Assembly (NCBI RefSeq): GCF_037975245.1
Contig: NC_092562.1
Coordinates: 292,501 to 356,500 of the forward strand
DNA length: 64,000 bases
From: Apostichopus japonicus
Lineage: Eukaryota; Echinodermata; Holothuroidea; Aspidochirotida; Stichopodidae
Direction of reading: 5' to 3'
Made by a program: the position numbers and the translations under genes. Within the stretch, counting starts at the first letter, position 1. Each line of letters starts with the position of its first letter. Positions 43,260-53,290 of the stretch are shown in pieces. The notes beneath the pieces are model-generated. The model did not search any database. It saw nothing but the letters and a program-made list of their open reading frames with translations, and was not told the DNA's origin.

Positions 43260-46200
43260 CACAAGTGTGTACATGATCTATGAATAAACAAGTTCGGCAA
43301 TTTTCATCGGGAAATGTAATTGTAAGGGAATAATAAAGTGTATAGAAGTGTTAATAATCTCATTTTCTCACTTTACCATGGAATTTGTTTTGACTTGTGA
43401 ACAAAATCGTTTATTTGAATACAACGCATTGAGTGGAATTTGCGTAATAATTTCGACCACTTTTCGCGGGCTCCAAAGTTCCGTCTGACCAAACGTTCAT
43501 GTTACATGTAATAGTATAGTGAGTGCACCGAAGTTCGCCGCCTTTACGTACATAATATGCACTGTGTATGTTACCTACGTGCTACCTACGTACATATTGC
43601 GTGCAGTTCTTGCGTCACGTACCGTCGATCATGTTCGAGTAGAAGTTGAAGCCCCGGTGCGGTGAGTTTTTCAGTTTTAATTTAGAGACATGTAGACCGA
43701 AAATTAAATTCAACTCCAGCGCACTGAGCGCAGACCTGCTAATAAGTTATCGGGTCGACCCTTGGTGAATAGACGTGAATACCAAACGATTCCTTCATCG
43801 ACATTAATGTCCATTGAGCAAATAATATTCGGCTTAGGCTAGCCTAACGTATACTAGACCTACTTTGTAATTGTATGGGCATAGCCTAACGTTAGGCTCA
43901 TTCTATAGTCAACAGAATTCTGTAGGGCTATAGGCCTAGCCTAGGCCATATTTGTAGGAAGACCGGACATTTAATTAATTAATCACGATAACATTATAAT
44001 AGTCTCAAAGAGCAAGAACGTTACTGTCTCTGCCACAGCTCAACCGGGTTTCAGCCACATACGATGGAGTAGGCCTAGGCTAGCCTATACTATAGCATGG
44101 GAATTGGGATGCCTGTATAGTGCGCACCTAGGCCTAGGCCCCCCCCCAAGCTTTTTCAGCACAAATTTCTTCAAAATCCCTTAAAAAAAATCAGATGATG
44201 TCTGTACCGAACCTTTAGCATCTGATACACAAACCCACAATCCTGATATGAATCTTTATGGTTGAAATTGTAAAATATGGAGCTGTTAAAAAGACAGTTC
44301 TGTCCAACTTCCAAGTTAACGTTTGCTAAAAAAGACCTGTTTACTGTTCTTAATGGAACAAGCGGTTGTGAACAGGCACACAGTACCTAGGCTATACCTA
44401 CACTACAGTATTGATACGGTAATATCCTTTAAAAAAAATTAAGCGTTTTTACCAGAATTTTAGGGTAACGGGGGAGGGGGCCTAAATAACAAACTTAGCT
44501 TACACCTGATTAAGCAGATGCAGTGTACTAGGCAAAAAAGACTAAGATTGAAGCAGATCTTGGAGTAAATTTACAACAATTCCATTCAAAAATTTCTTGG
44601 AAATGAAAATTTCTAATTATCATACAAAATCTAGATTAATTTGGTCAAGATGATGAAAAGCCAGCCTGTTTTGCATATATTATGGTTGAAAATAAGTAGC
44701 TAAGTTGATATTCGTTCATAGCGCTTTTAGAACACGTTGCTATGGTAATATTGGAACGTATTGTTAGGTCCCCAGTATTCGGGCACCCGCAGTATTTGGA
44801 TACCTTGTCCTAACCTAAGCCTTATTCCAGATATAGGCTACTGAGGGTGCTTCAAACACGGGCAAACGTCAGTTTTTAGACAACATTCCAACTATAGTCA
44901 ACTTTAAAATATCCATAAAATATGTTTTTGTCCAACCAACAGATTGAAACCGTAGAATAATAAAAAGAATACATAAATTATGATGAGCTCATGAAGAATG
45001 AATGCATCACTAACACGCAGAAAATTGAGGGAAAATTAAATCAAAATGTTTCTGGCCACAATTTGGCATAATTTATACCACAATGCATTGCGATCGCGTC
45101 AATATACGTCATCCGGAATAAGGCTTATTGGTGTACGTGACCATGTGTTGACCACCTAGGCTAACAAACAATCGAGCTAAAAAATAAAGGAAGATGTAGG
45201 CCTACAGTAGGCTATCCAAAATGGATAAAACATTCCAGGGATCACCACTGATGTGTTATTCTTCTTCCCCAATTTAGCAAGTTTGCTTCGTATTGGAATA
45301 GGGTATGTGGGGAGAGCGGCGTTAGTTGGAACATTTTTCACAAAAATCTCTATTTTCAGAAACAACATCAATTCAGCAAACACTGCCCTATCCTGTTAGG
45401 ATAGGCACTCCATAAAACTGCTACAATTGTTGATAGTTCAGGAGATAATCCAGTGAGAGGGTGTGTGCCGTGTGTCACAAGTGAAGCCCATAAAACCACT
45501 ACTCTTGTTGATATTTCAGGAGATAATCCAGTGAGGTGTCGGTGATAGGCGTTCCAACTAACCCCACCTATGGGGTTAGTTGGAACGGGTGGTGGGTTAG
45601 TTGAAAGATGGATTCTTGCTCAAAAGAAATAAATGAGAACTTATCACAACTATACACATTGATACCTTGGTATATGCCTATTATAATATATCAAATGATA
45701 TTAAAGCCAGACTCACTATATGGAAGTAAATGAGAATATAACTTTGCTACCAAAATTCTGGAGACATTTTTCATCCCAGCCCATTGAAATTAGGCAACAT
45801 TGGTGAATCAGAATATTTTAACATCTGCTAACCTTGCAGTCTAAGTTTTAAGTGTTTTTGGCATGTTTTTTATGATTATAGGTGAATATGACCAAATTTG
45901 TGTGCATGTTCCAACTATTCCCGGCTGTAAATGTTACAACTAACCCCTTAGGCTAATCAGACCTTTGTATGCTCATTGCGCAGAACAGAGACCATCGACA
46001 TAATTTTTTGCCCACCTCATTTTGAAGCTGCTTAATAAAGCTGTAAATAACCCCAACCTAGTATATTTTGGTTATTCCCTCCATGGAAATAAAACAACAT
46101 TTTTAATTTCATAAAAAAAATACTCAGAGTGCCGAAAAACACACATTCCTCACTATTTATTCTACTAATTATTATCATCATTATTTATTAGGATTGTTAT

Positions 46201-47116
46201 TAATTATTATTATTCCACCAATTTATTCCACTAATTATTCCACCAATAATGATCGATCAGGTCTGGAAATAACCTGTCCATAATGAGAATTGATAACTGC
46301 ACAGTAATTGGAAACAAAGACGTGAAATAAAGGCTGATTAAAGTTTTAATTATACTTAGGCTTTAGTGAATCACATTTCTACCTACATTGATTTGGGGGC
46401 GCCCAGGTCAATGGAGCGGTTTGCAATAATGGAATGGTCCTCTACATTTGAACTAACTTCACGGTATATAAACAAACACACGCTCATAGCATTCTCTCCA
46501 ACCAGTGCCGTGGCCAAGTCTATTCATGTAAAATTTTGTCACTAAGATACGAACTCCCTAGCATTTGATATATTATTAAAATTAGGCTTCTTTAGAAGTA
46601 TTTCAAAGGTGTTTAAGCGTACATTTGCCGGCTATATCACCAGTGCGTTACTGTATTCTGAGCTCAGAATTAGTTTAGCCCCAAGTTTTATCTATTTCTT
46701 CGCTAGCCAATTTTATACCACTCACGCGCGTGCCACCATAGACGAGCTTTTCCGTGCATGGTATCAGTTTAGCGAATCTTTATCATAGCAGTTAGTATAT
46801 GCGTACTTCATATACAAATATTATAGCAGGTTTATGATATGGGCGTATTTTGCCGTTGCGTCGCCATTTAAGGAAGTGAAGTATAAATAGGACTTTCACT
46901 GTGCATCCCAGCTCTGCAAATGACCTGCTGAGGGAGCTTCAAGTTGGACTTCTGACGCAACCCTGCGACCCCTTAGCAGAGTAGAAAACTGATCTCTAAT
47001 TAATCAGTCAGGTGGATATTCCTTTTCAGTGTGGCTTGGAGGGAGTCCAATGGGCTGCCTTTTCAACAAATCATGTCTAATTTTGGTATATATTTCACTT
47101 TTATCTTCATATACAG
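43260..47116. other. Transposon interior, noncoding as far as can be seen
   Basis: Contains repeated AGGCCTA/TAGCCTA strings at about 43,835-44,135. It also holds two copies of a roughly 50-bp motif (CATAAAACTGCTACA / CATAAAACCACTACT, then GGAGATAATCCAGTGAG) at 45,411 and 45,489, and several GGGTTAGTTGGAAC strings near 45,545-45,605. No exon is supported. Confidence 0.5.
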
Positions 47117-47835
47117 CTTTGCAATGAGTTGGAAATGCTGACAGGGAGGAACGTTGTTGTTGAAATGAAGACTGCTTTAGAAAAATATGCACCAAAGATA
47201 ATCCAGAACGGTTCCAAGAAGACCAAAGCAAAAGAGCTGATGCGTGCCTACCGGTAGGAGGAGGAAGTCCTTCTTGAAGAGGACAAGAAGTGTATGTTAT
47301 CACATAATTTTACCTTACAATTACTAGTAAGTCGATCAGAGTGGAAAATGATGGGCGGGAGTTACAGGAGGGTAAGCGAGAACCCATAAAGATATTTAGG
47401 TAGAAACTGGTCCAAAAAACCGTACTGCCTGAAAGTAACTAGACAATTGCAATCAAACTCCCATGTACTCTGTTCTATTGTAGACAGAGAGCGGGAAATT
47501 AGGTGAACAAATGAGCATAAGGTGTGAGCAGAGCAACTTTACTGGGGTGTAGGAGCAGCTGAACAATTTTGATCGAAAGGGGAATATTGTTAGGAAATTA
47601 GGATTGCAGGGAGAGTGTACTCACAGTGCAATCATTGCCCTCTTTGCATTCAAATTTGTCTAGTTACTTTTTGGCGGTACTGGTGGTCTGTTATTGCATA
47701 AGGGATGAAAAGGTGTCTGTACTTGTTGGTTCTGAGACACTGGATATCTGCTATTCAACAAGTAATTAGAAAGAAGCTAAGCTGCAGTCGACCAGCATTT
47801 GACACTGACAGTATGCCTACGTATATCATACTGTC

Positions 47836-47860
47836 GTACTGTACACTGACTGTACAGTAC
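47836..47860. other. Perfect 9-bp stem hairpin
   Basis: GTACTGTAC, loop ACTGACT, then GTACAGTAC, inside an intron of the transposon-borne pseudogene. Confidence 0.8.
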
Positions 47861-48749
47861 ATACTACATAGGCATAGTACTCCATATGTACAGTGTGTGT
47901 GTGCAAATCACGAACGACAACCCTGTCGTTGTTGAGGAAAAAGTTAAGAGGAACTGCTGCCTGCTCTCTGTATGTTGAACTGATCGATTTTGCATGCTAT
48001 GAGTTGACCCCAATTAACCCGTCAATTACAATGTTAATTACAATGTCAATTACAATGTTACTCCAAGGTGGGGATATTGGTGCTAACTGCTCATGTAATT
48101 CCATAAATCACTGTTCAAAGGCTATTTGTCGGGCTGACAAATAAACTTCCAGTCCGAGTTATGATAAATTATCTCAGGCAAATGGGACAGAGAGTGGTGA
48201 TGATTGGGTTGTTTAGAATCCTTGGCTCATGAGGATTCAAAATGGGGTGGGTGAAATTCACATACAAGCAACTTCGTTTTTTGCCGGTCCAGAGCAAAGT
48301 CAGCAAGGATCTTTAACATGGAAATCCCAGTTACTAGCCAGAAATAAAAAGTGTAGCCGATAAAACCACAAGTATAATGTTGTTTCTCTTCATCGTGGGT
48401 TTCACAGCAGTTGGAAGTACCGACAACAGAATATGGTTATTAGGGACAGGGTTCATAGAGAATCTTGACTTCATGCGCCCTATCTCATGATTTCAGTGAC
48501 GAATGATACTGATTCATTTCCCCATTGGAATAGCACAGGGGGGTATAGATTTGGTGTTCATTTGGTTCATTCGGTGACGTCATAGCTTCATAATTATGAA
48601 TATTTGGCACTATTTTGGGAATGACATCTCTGGGATATTCACAGTTTGAAATCAATTTTCTCAACAACGTTACCTCCCATTTTCTTAAAAATGGTACCGT
48701 TGGAAAGGGAAAAAGCTACTCTGTTTGCACACATAATGGAATGGCCATG

Positions 48750-48977
48750 TTATGCGGTCTTTAACGTTGAGCCTCGGTGGACTCCGACAGTGACGGCAGA
48801 TGCATCTATGGTTCTCGCAGTGCATTCTCCTGGGTCAGGTTGCCCTCGTACAGATCCTTTATCAGCCGGATGTACTTCTTTCTCTTTTGGGTATTTCAAT
48901 ACTTCGCTTTGGGGCACTCTCTCCAGATCTATGAAGATACGCTGCAGCTGTCGTTGGCCTTCTCTGTATTTCTCCAT
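48750..48977 (-). mobile_element. RTE-type LINE reverse transcriptase fragment, antisense and frameshifted
   Basis: The minus strand encodes EKYREGQRQLQRIFIDLE followed by RVPQSEV, the conserved stretch of RTE-clade reverse transcriptases (typically EKYREGQ...FVDLEKAYDRVP). The KAYD residues between DLE and RVP are deleted. A shifted frame then gives KYIRLIKDLYEGNLTQENAL, and the first frame resumes with VTVGVHRGSTLK, matching the usual VGLHQGSALSP block. Two compensating frameshifts and the loss of surrounding domains show a dead fragment. It lies in the intron between blocks a and b of the plus-strand pseudogene, in opposite orientation. Confidence 0.75.
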
Positions 48978-49904
48978 CAGTTACCGCAATGCAAAGACAC
49001 ATACATACATTGTACCATGGTGGTAGTAACCTCTCACAACATTGCTCATTGTCTGATTATGACTGCTGCCTTGTAACACTTGAAAATGTAGTGATACAGA
49101 ACTTTATTTTCCAATCTTAGGTTTTATTAGCAGACCTGGAGTATTCTGTCGCTCTGATGGCTCTACCGTACATCTTCGACGAGAAGCCTGGGTTCTTGTA
49201 TGTTTCGGACAAGAAGGTAAGTTCCTCTTGTATATGGTCATTTTCACAGTAAAGGGTGTAAATTGACGCACTCTGACACCAAAGTTTCAACATGATTTGT
49301 CATGAACATTTCCACCAGAATCATGTACATAAATATCTTAATTATCGGGGAAAACTACTTAAGAAGCTTAAACTACATCATAAAGTATGAAAATAGTTGT
49401 GAATGTCCTGACAAGCTATCATGTGGCAAAGTGTCCTTGAATTGTGTCGCTTCATGAGGCCACTACTGACAAAAGGTCTTAAAATGCAAAGTTACACCAT
49501 TTACTGTGAAAATGACCATTTGTCCAGGAGCAGATAGGTTGTTGCTGCTGTTTAACATTTAAGGTGTGCCTGTATTCAATTGATTATGTCATTTTGGAAC
49601 TCTCAGTTCTTCAGGAGTGATCAAAGATTGTCTATTGTAAGTATAAGGCTCGTATCTTCAGGATGCCATGGAGGGCTGCATCTGGCATTGTGAGGCTTGC
49701 CGCCAGCCAACTAAAGGACCTGACAATGATCAATGATTATACAGTATAGCTTGAGTACCCGCTCTGGGAGCTGGTAGCGAATGTATTCCTGGAACACCCA
49801 TAGTCAGACTCCTTGTGTTCTAGAGATAGCAGAAGAGTGCAATCACTGAGCACCCAACAGCCCGGCAGTCAGGTCAGGGAGTATCCTGTGATCGGGTATG
49901 CGAA

Positions 49905-50010
49905 GTGAAACCCCCCCCCCCCCTTCAGAGGTCTGGACCCCGATCTATGGTCTGACTTCTCACACGGAGGCCGCCGTTACTAACAATGTGCTCTACCCTT
50001 GTAATACATA
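49905..50010 (-). mobile_element. Possible decayed tRNA-like SINE head (weak)
   Basis: The minus strand reads GGTAGAGCACATTGTTAGTA then ACGGCGGCCTCCGTG, and further on GATCGGGGTCCAGACC before a G run. The TAGAGCAC part resembles a tRNA D-arm/A box, but the B-box region is poor. Chance similarity cannot be excluded. Confidence 0.2.
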
Positions 50011-50711
50011 CAGTGTAGACACTGGAATTTGAACAGAAAAGGGAAAAAACACAGTATATGGGGAAATGTAATCACTACCATTAGAAAATACACATTGACA
50101 CGGATTGACAGTGTCAATATTCACTTTAACCGTGCAGTTGCGTTCAAAATCCCAAACAGTCCTGCCTTTAGATGTGAATCAGCCGCTTGGTTTTCACTTG
50201 TATATTGTTTTTTTTACTAACTCTGCCGAGTGCCGATACCTGCAAAATGTTCACATATGTTTGGCACAAAATTGCCTGCAGCTATTGAAAAAAAATAGTA
50301 CCACCATAACTCGGACACATCAGTCAGTCCCAGAGTTAACAATGGAATTTTTGTGGTCAACCATATGTCAATGTACTCTAATTGTTATCTATCATTTCCT
50401 TTTTCAGGAGATAGTGTCACCAACACCAGTTTTAGTGCTACAGTGTAGTACCATCAAACCTGATGCCATCTCTGTATGGGCCGGAGGATGACAAGTCTGT
50501 CAAGGGATTTCCAGCATCTGGTATGGAGTGGTACTCTTGATGGCCGTGTACTATGCGCATGAGATCGACTACGCCCCAGAGGCGGCTAACACTCTGGGAT
50601 TCCTACAACGTTACATGATGAGTATCAAGAAAGAAGATGAGGGGCCAAAAATACCAACTCTAATACTGCGACTGCTTTCTGCATTGATATGAATCAAATT
50701 TCCACAGCACA

Positions 50712-51131
50712 ATGCATATTCCATATGACTGTGACTTTTGCAGGGGTACTCGTCAAAGGCATTTTTTCTCACTGCAGAAGCTTTGTCGACACCTCGAAAT
50801 AGCTCATGCACATCAACCCAATATCGCAAAATGGGATCTTACAGAAAACATATCCGTCGTTGCCACAATGCTCGGCATTCACAAGAACCTGAAGCTGAGG
50901 AGCATAATGATTGCTTTGTGGTTTAGTTGCTTCATGAAGAAGAAATCCCATTTATTTGTTGAAGTCAAGTATATCTTATATTCTTGTAATATGTGGCTTA
51001 TTTGCAGCTGCGTAATGATGCCAGAAGCATTTGTAGAACATTACATTGCCTATAAAGTCAGAAGAACCACTGAGTGGTTAACCTTTTCACCAGGTGAAGA
51101 GAATGATTATCATGCTCTGGATACCATATAG
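50712..51131 (+). pseudogene. Decayed C2H2 zinc-finger exon(s) of the transposon
   Basis: One frame reads YDCDFC then FSLQKLCRHLEIAHAH (C-x2-C and H-x4-H spacing). After a frame change another reads MGSYRKHIRRCHNARH, the C-terminal half of a second finger, followed by an acidic tail (EPEAEEHND). Further right, an acceptor-like TTATTTGCAG (51,006) opens a frame with MMPEAFVEHYIAYKV to a stop at 51,129. Paired fingers of this style occur in proteins encoded by animal DNA transposons. Frame breaks imply that it is inactive. It follows the pseudogene ending at 50,692 on the same strand. Confidence 0.5.
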
Positions 51132-51844
51132 GAGTGCTGGAAATATGTACATTCCATTGAGGTATAAGGTAACTGCTACAAGATAAGCCAGAACAACATA
51201 CATCAAAGCTTTCAGTGTTGGTTCACAAAAATTGTAGGTGGGATTGTAATATCACACTGAATCGCAGTATACTAGTCGAATTAGCAGGGATGAGTAAATG
51301 ACCACTACACAGCTTATAGTAAATGTAGGAGAAGTCTTTGAGAACACATTGTTTCACCTGATTAATTTCACTTACATGCACTTGCATGTTTGAATATTTT
51401 GTGGTGTGGTGCAGCTGTTATTGAGTTATTCTTTAGTTTGTATTTCATGATTGTGCATGTACAAAGCATACAGCATTTGGCATAATCCCAACATTGCATT
51501 CCTCAGAGAACTGTTAAGTGTTTGAATAATTCCACATTGTATATCAGCTCATTCTACAATTTTTGGATGTAAATCACAAAGTTGTTGTGATATGACGAAA
51601 GGTAATGTCTTTTTATTGTATTTCAGCATTTTGAATCTAATTGATATTTCATGCAATAGATAATTGACAAGATTTGTATGTTTCGTGGTTTGCTGAATTT
51701 TAAAGTGAATAAAGTTATTTGCAAGTTGACAGAACATCATCAGACTTCTGACATTATTTTTAAGCAAAAATTGTACACATCTCACAATAGCTGCAACTTA
51801 ATACTATTTTCTGGTCTACATGGCTTCTGTGAACAGTAAAAAGT

Positions 51845-52320
51845 AAGAACCTTCCAAAGAACTTTTGAGAACCATTTCAAAGGGGTTCCCTGGGAACCAT
51901 ATTTGAAAAGGTTCTCGGTAGAACCTTAAGGGTTCTGCACACAGCTACAAATTGAAAGAACCTTTTATGGTTCTGGTGAGAACCATTTCAAAGGGGTTCT
52001 CAAAAGAACCTTAGTCATTAAAGTTCTTGATAGAACCTTAGGGGTTCTGCATACGGGACAAAATGAAAGAACCTTTTATGGTTCTTTCGAGAACCATTCA
52101 AAGGGGTTCTCAAAAGAACCTTAGTCATAAAAGTTCTTGATAGAACCTTAGGGGTTCTGCATACAGGACAAAATGAAAGAACCTTTTATGGTTCTTTCGA
52201 GAACCATTTCGTAGGGTTCTTATTAGAACCATCATGAAAAGGGTTCTCGTTAAGAACCATTGAAGGTTCTACATACGGGACAAGTCTAAGAACCAGTTTT
52301 GGTTCTATGTGGAACCATAT
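51845..52320. repeat. Right subterminal repeat array of the transposon
   Basis: Three tandem units of about 110 bp start GGTTCTGCA(C/T)AC at about 51,931, 52,043 and 52,153. Each contains several AGAACC and GGTTCT hexamers in opposing orientations, presumably transposase-binding sites. Confidence 0.85.
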
Positions 52321-52332
52321 TTTCTTAGAGTG

Positions 52333-53118
52333 TAGAGATAAATTCATGGCCCGCCGAATGGACTAATTTCACGGTTGCTTTGGCAGTGACATGTAATGTA
52401 GTAATAAATCTAACGTCATTCCTTGGAAGACGCCTTGTTTTTCTTCTATTTTGACGTTCGTTTGTCGAATAAATCATTGTTTGTTCAACATGGACGTTTC
52501 TAAGATGGCAAAAAAGAATCAGATTGTCACGGAGACTAACGAAACAGTTTCTTCCATTTTGGTTTCTACCAATCTCTTTCGACTTTTTGACGTTTACTGT
52601 GTGCAGGCCTTGCAACTTGCTTGTTAGGATAAATAACGAACGGATGTATATTTTGCGCTGCTCTTTTTACTTACAGCAGTATATACATGCGGCATAGACT
52701 TGCTTTGTTGGTGCCGACTTATCATTTAGAAAAGTCAAAGACAATAACAAGAAATGGCGTTGAGTTTGGTTCAGTTTTGAAGTTTATTTGATTTATAGAT
52801 TCATATAATGAACATTGTCTTTCATTACGGATTGGTAAGGAAATATTTAGTCCAGTAAAATGTAAAAAAAAAATGAAAAATTGAACAAAAATCTGATTCC
52901 ATCAGGGATGGGAGAGGTGTTCCATGGCCCGAAATAATTCTGAGAGCAATGTCTTTCACGCGGGAGTGACATCGTCTTAGATGTCACTATGTACGCCACT
53001 GAGCAATAGCTTGACCCCTGCCAGCCCCCCCTCCTGTCCCCACTGTCAAACACGTCTCGGGTACTTTGTCGGTAATTCATCCGGTCGTGGTTGATATGTA
53101 TACAAATATATCTAGGCT
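52333..53118. other. No supported gene
   Basis: A 96-codon minus-strand frame (52,325-52,615) overlaps the transposon end and is not recognised. An acceptor-like CTTTTTACTTACAG at 52,677 precedes 36 open codons. A TACGCCACTG at about 52,991-53,000 resembles the terminus of the element at 63,461-63,821. Confidence 0.4.
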
Positions 53119-53290
53119 ACACACACACACACATATATATATATATGTTTACACACACACACACATACACACACACACACATATATATATATATGTTTAC
53201 ACACACACACATACACACACACACACATATATATATATATATTAATATATATATATATATATTAATATATATATATATATATATATATAA
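53119..53290 (+). repeat. Compound (CA)n/(TA)n microsatellite
   Basis: The block (ACAC)n ATATATATATATGTTTACACAC is repeated, then passes into (TA)n with TTAA interruptions. Confidence 0.96.

Larger units (their letters stand above)
47117..50692 (+). pseudogene. Decayed spliced gene carried by the 9.3 kb transposon
   Basis: Three exon-like blocks read in one order. Block a (47,117-47,290, after acceptor CTTCATATACAG) has a T-G-R-N-V-V segment and KYAPKIIQNGSKKTKAKELM, with an in-frame TAG at 47,255. Block b (49,121-49,216) is intact, phase 0 to 0, with a clean acceptor (CCAATCTTAG) and donor (AAG|GTAAGT); it encodes LEYSVALMALPYIFDEKPGF and ends VSDKK. Block c (50,408-50,692, acceptor TTTTTCAG, phase 0) has TPVLVLQC, an in-frame TGA at 50,489, and then YYAHEIDYAPEAANTLGFLQ before a terminal TGA. 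The style recalls the uncharacterised SAM-domain (SAMD3)-like proteins that accompany DNA transposons in aquatic animals; this is from memory and unverified. The stops indicate a dead copy. Confidence 0.6.
43060..52332. mobile_element. 9.3 kb DNA transposon with CACTCTAAG termini (CACTA/EnSpm-like)
   Basis: The left end CACTCTAAGAAAA and the right end TTTTCTTAGAGTG are inverted copies, flanked on both sides by TA, a likely 2-bp target duplication. Both ends carry dense subterminal GGTTCT/AGAACC hexamers in both orientations (43,077-43,250 and 51,845-52,315). On the right these form three tandem units of about 110 bp (51,931-52,260). A CACT start, a short duplication and arrays of short subterminal motifs fit the CACTA (EnSpm) superfamily. 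The assignment is tentative because no transposase catalytic domain was found. The interior holds decayed spliced genes on the plus strand and an antisense RTE fragment. It lies in the proposed intron between the exons at 40,607 and 61,433. Confidence 0.75.

Noticed and set aside
47004-47303. 99-codon minus-strand frame inside the transposon
   Set aside because: The plus strand of the same DNA gives a better protein-like exon with an acceptor; the minus frame is treated as its shadow.
48646-49076. Plus-strand frames of 99-126 codons
   Set aside because: Shadows of the minus-strand RTE reverse transcriptase fragment, whose conserved motifs fix the true strand.
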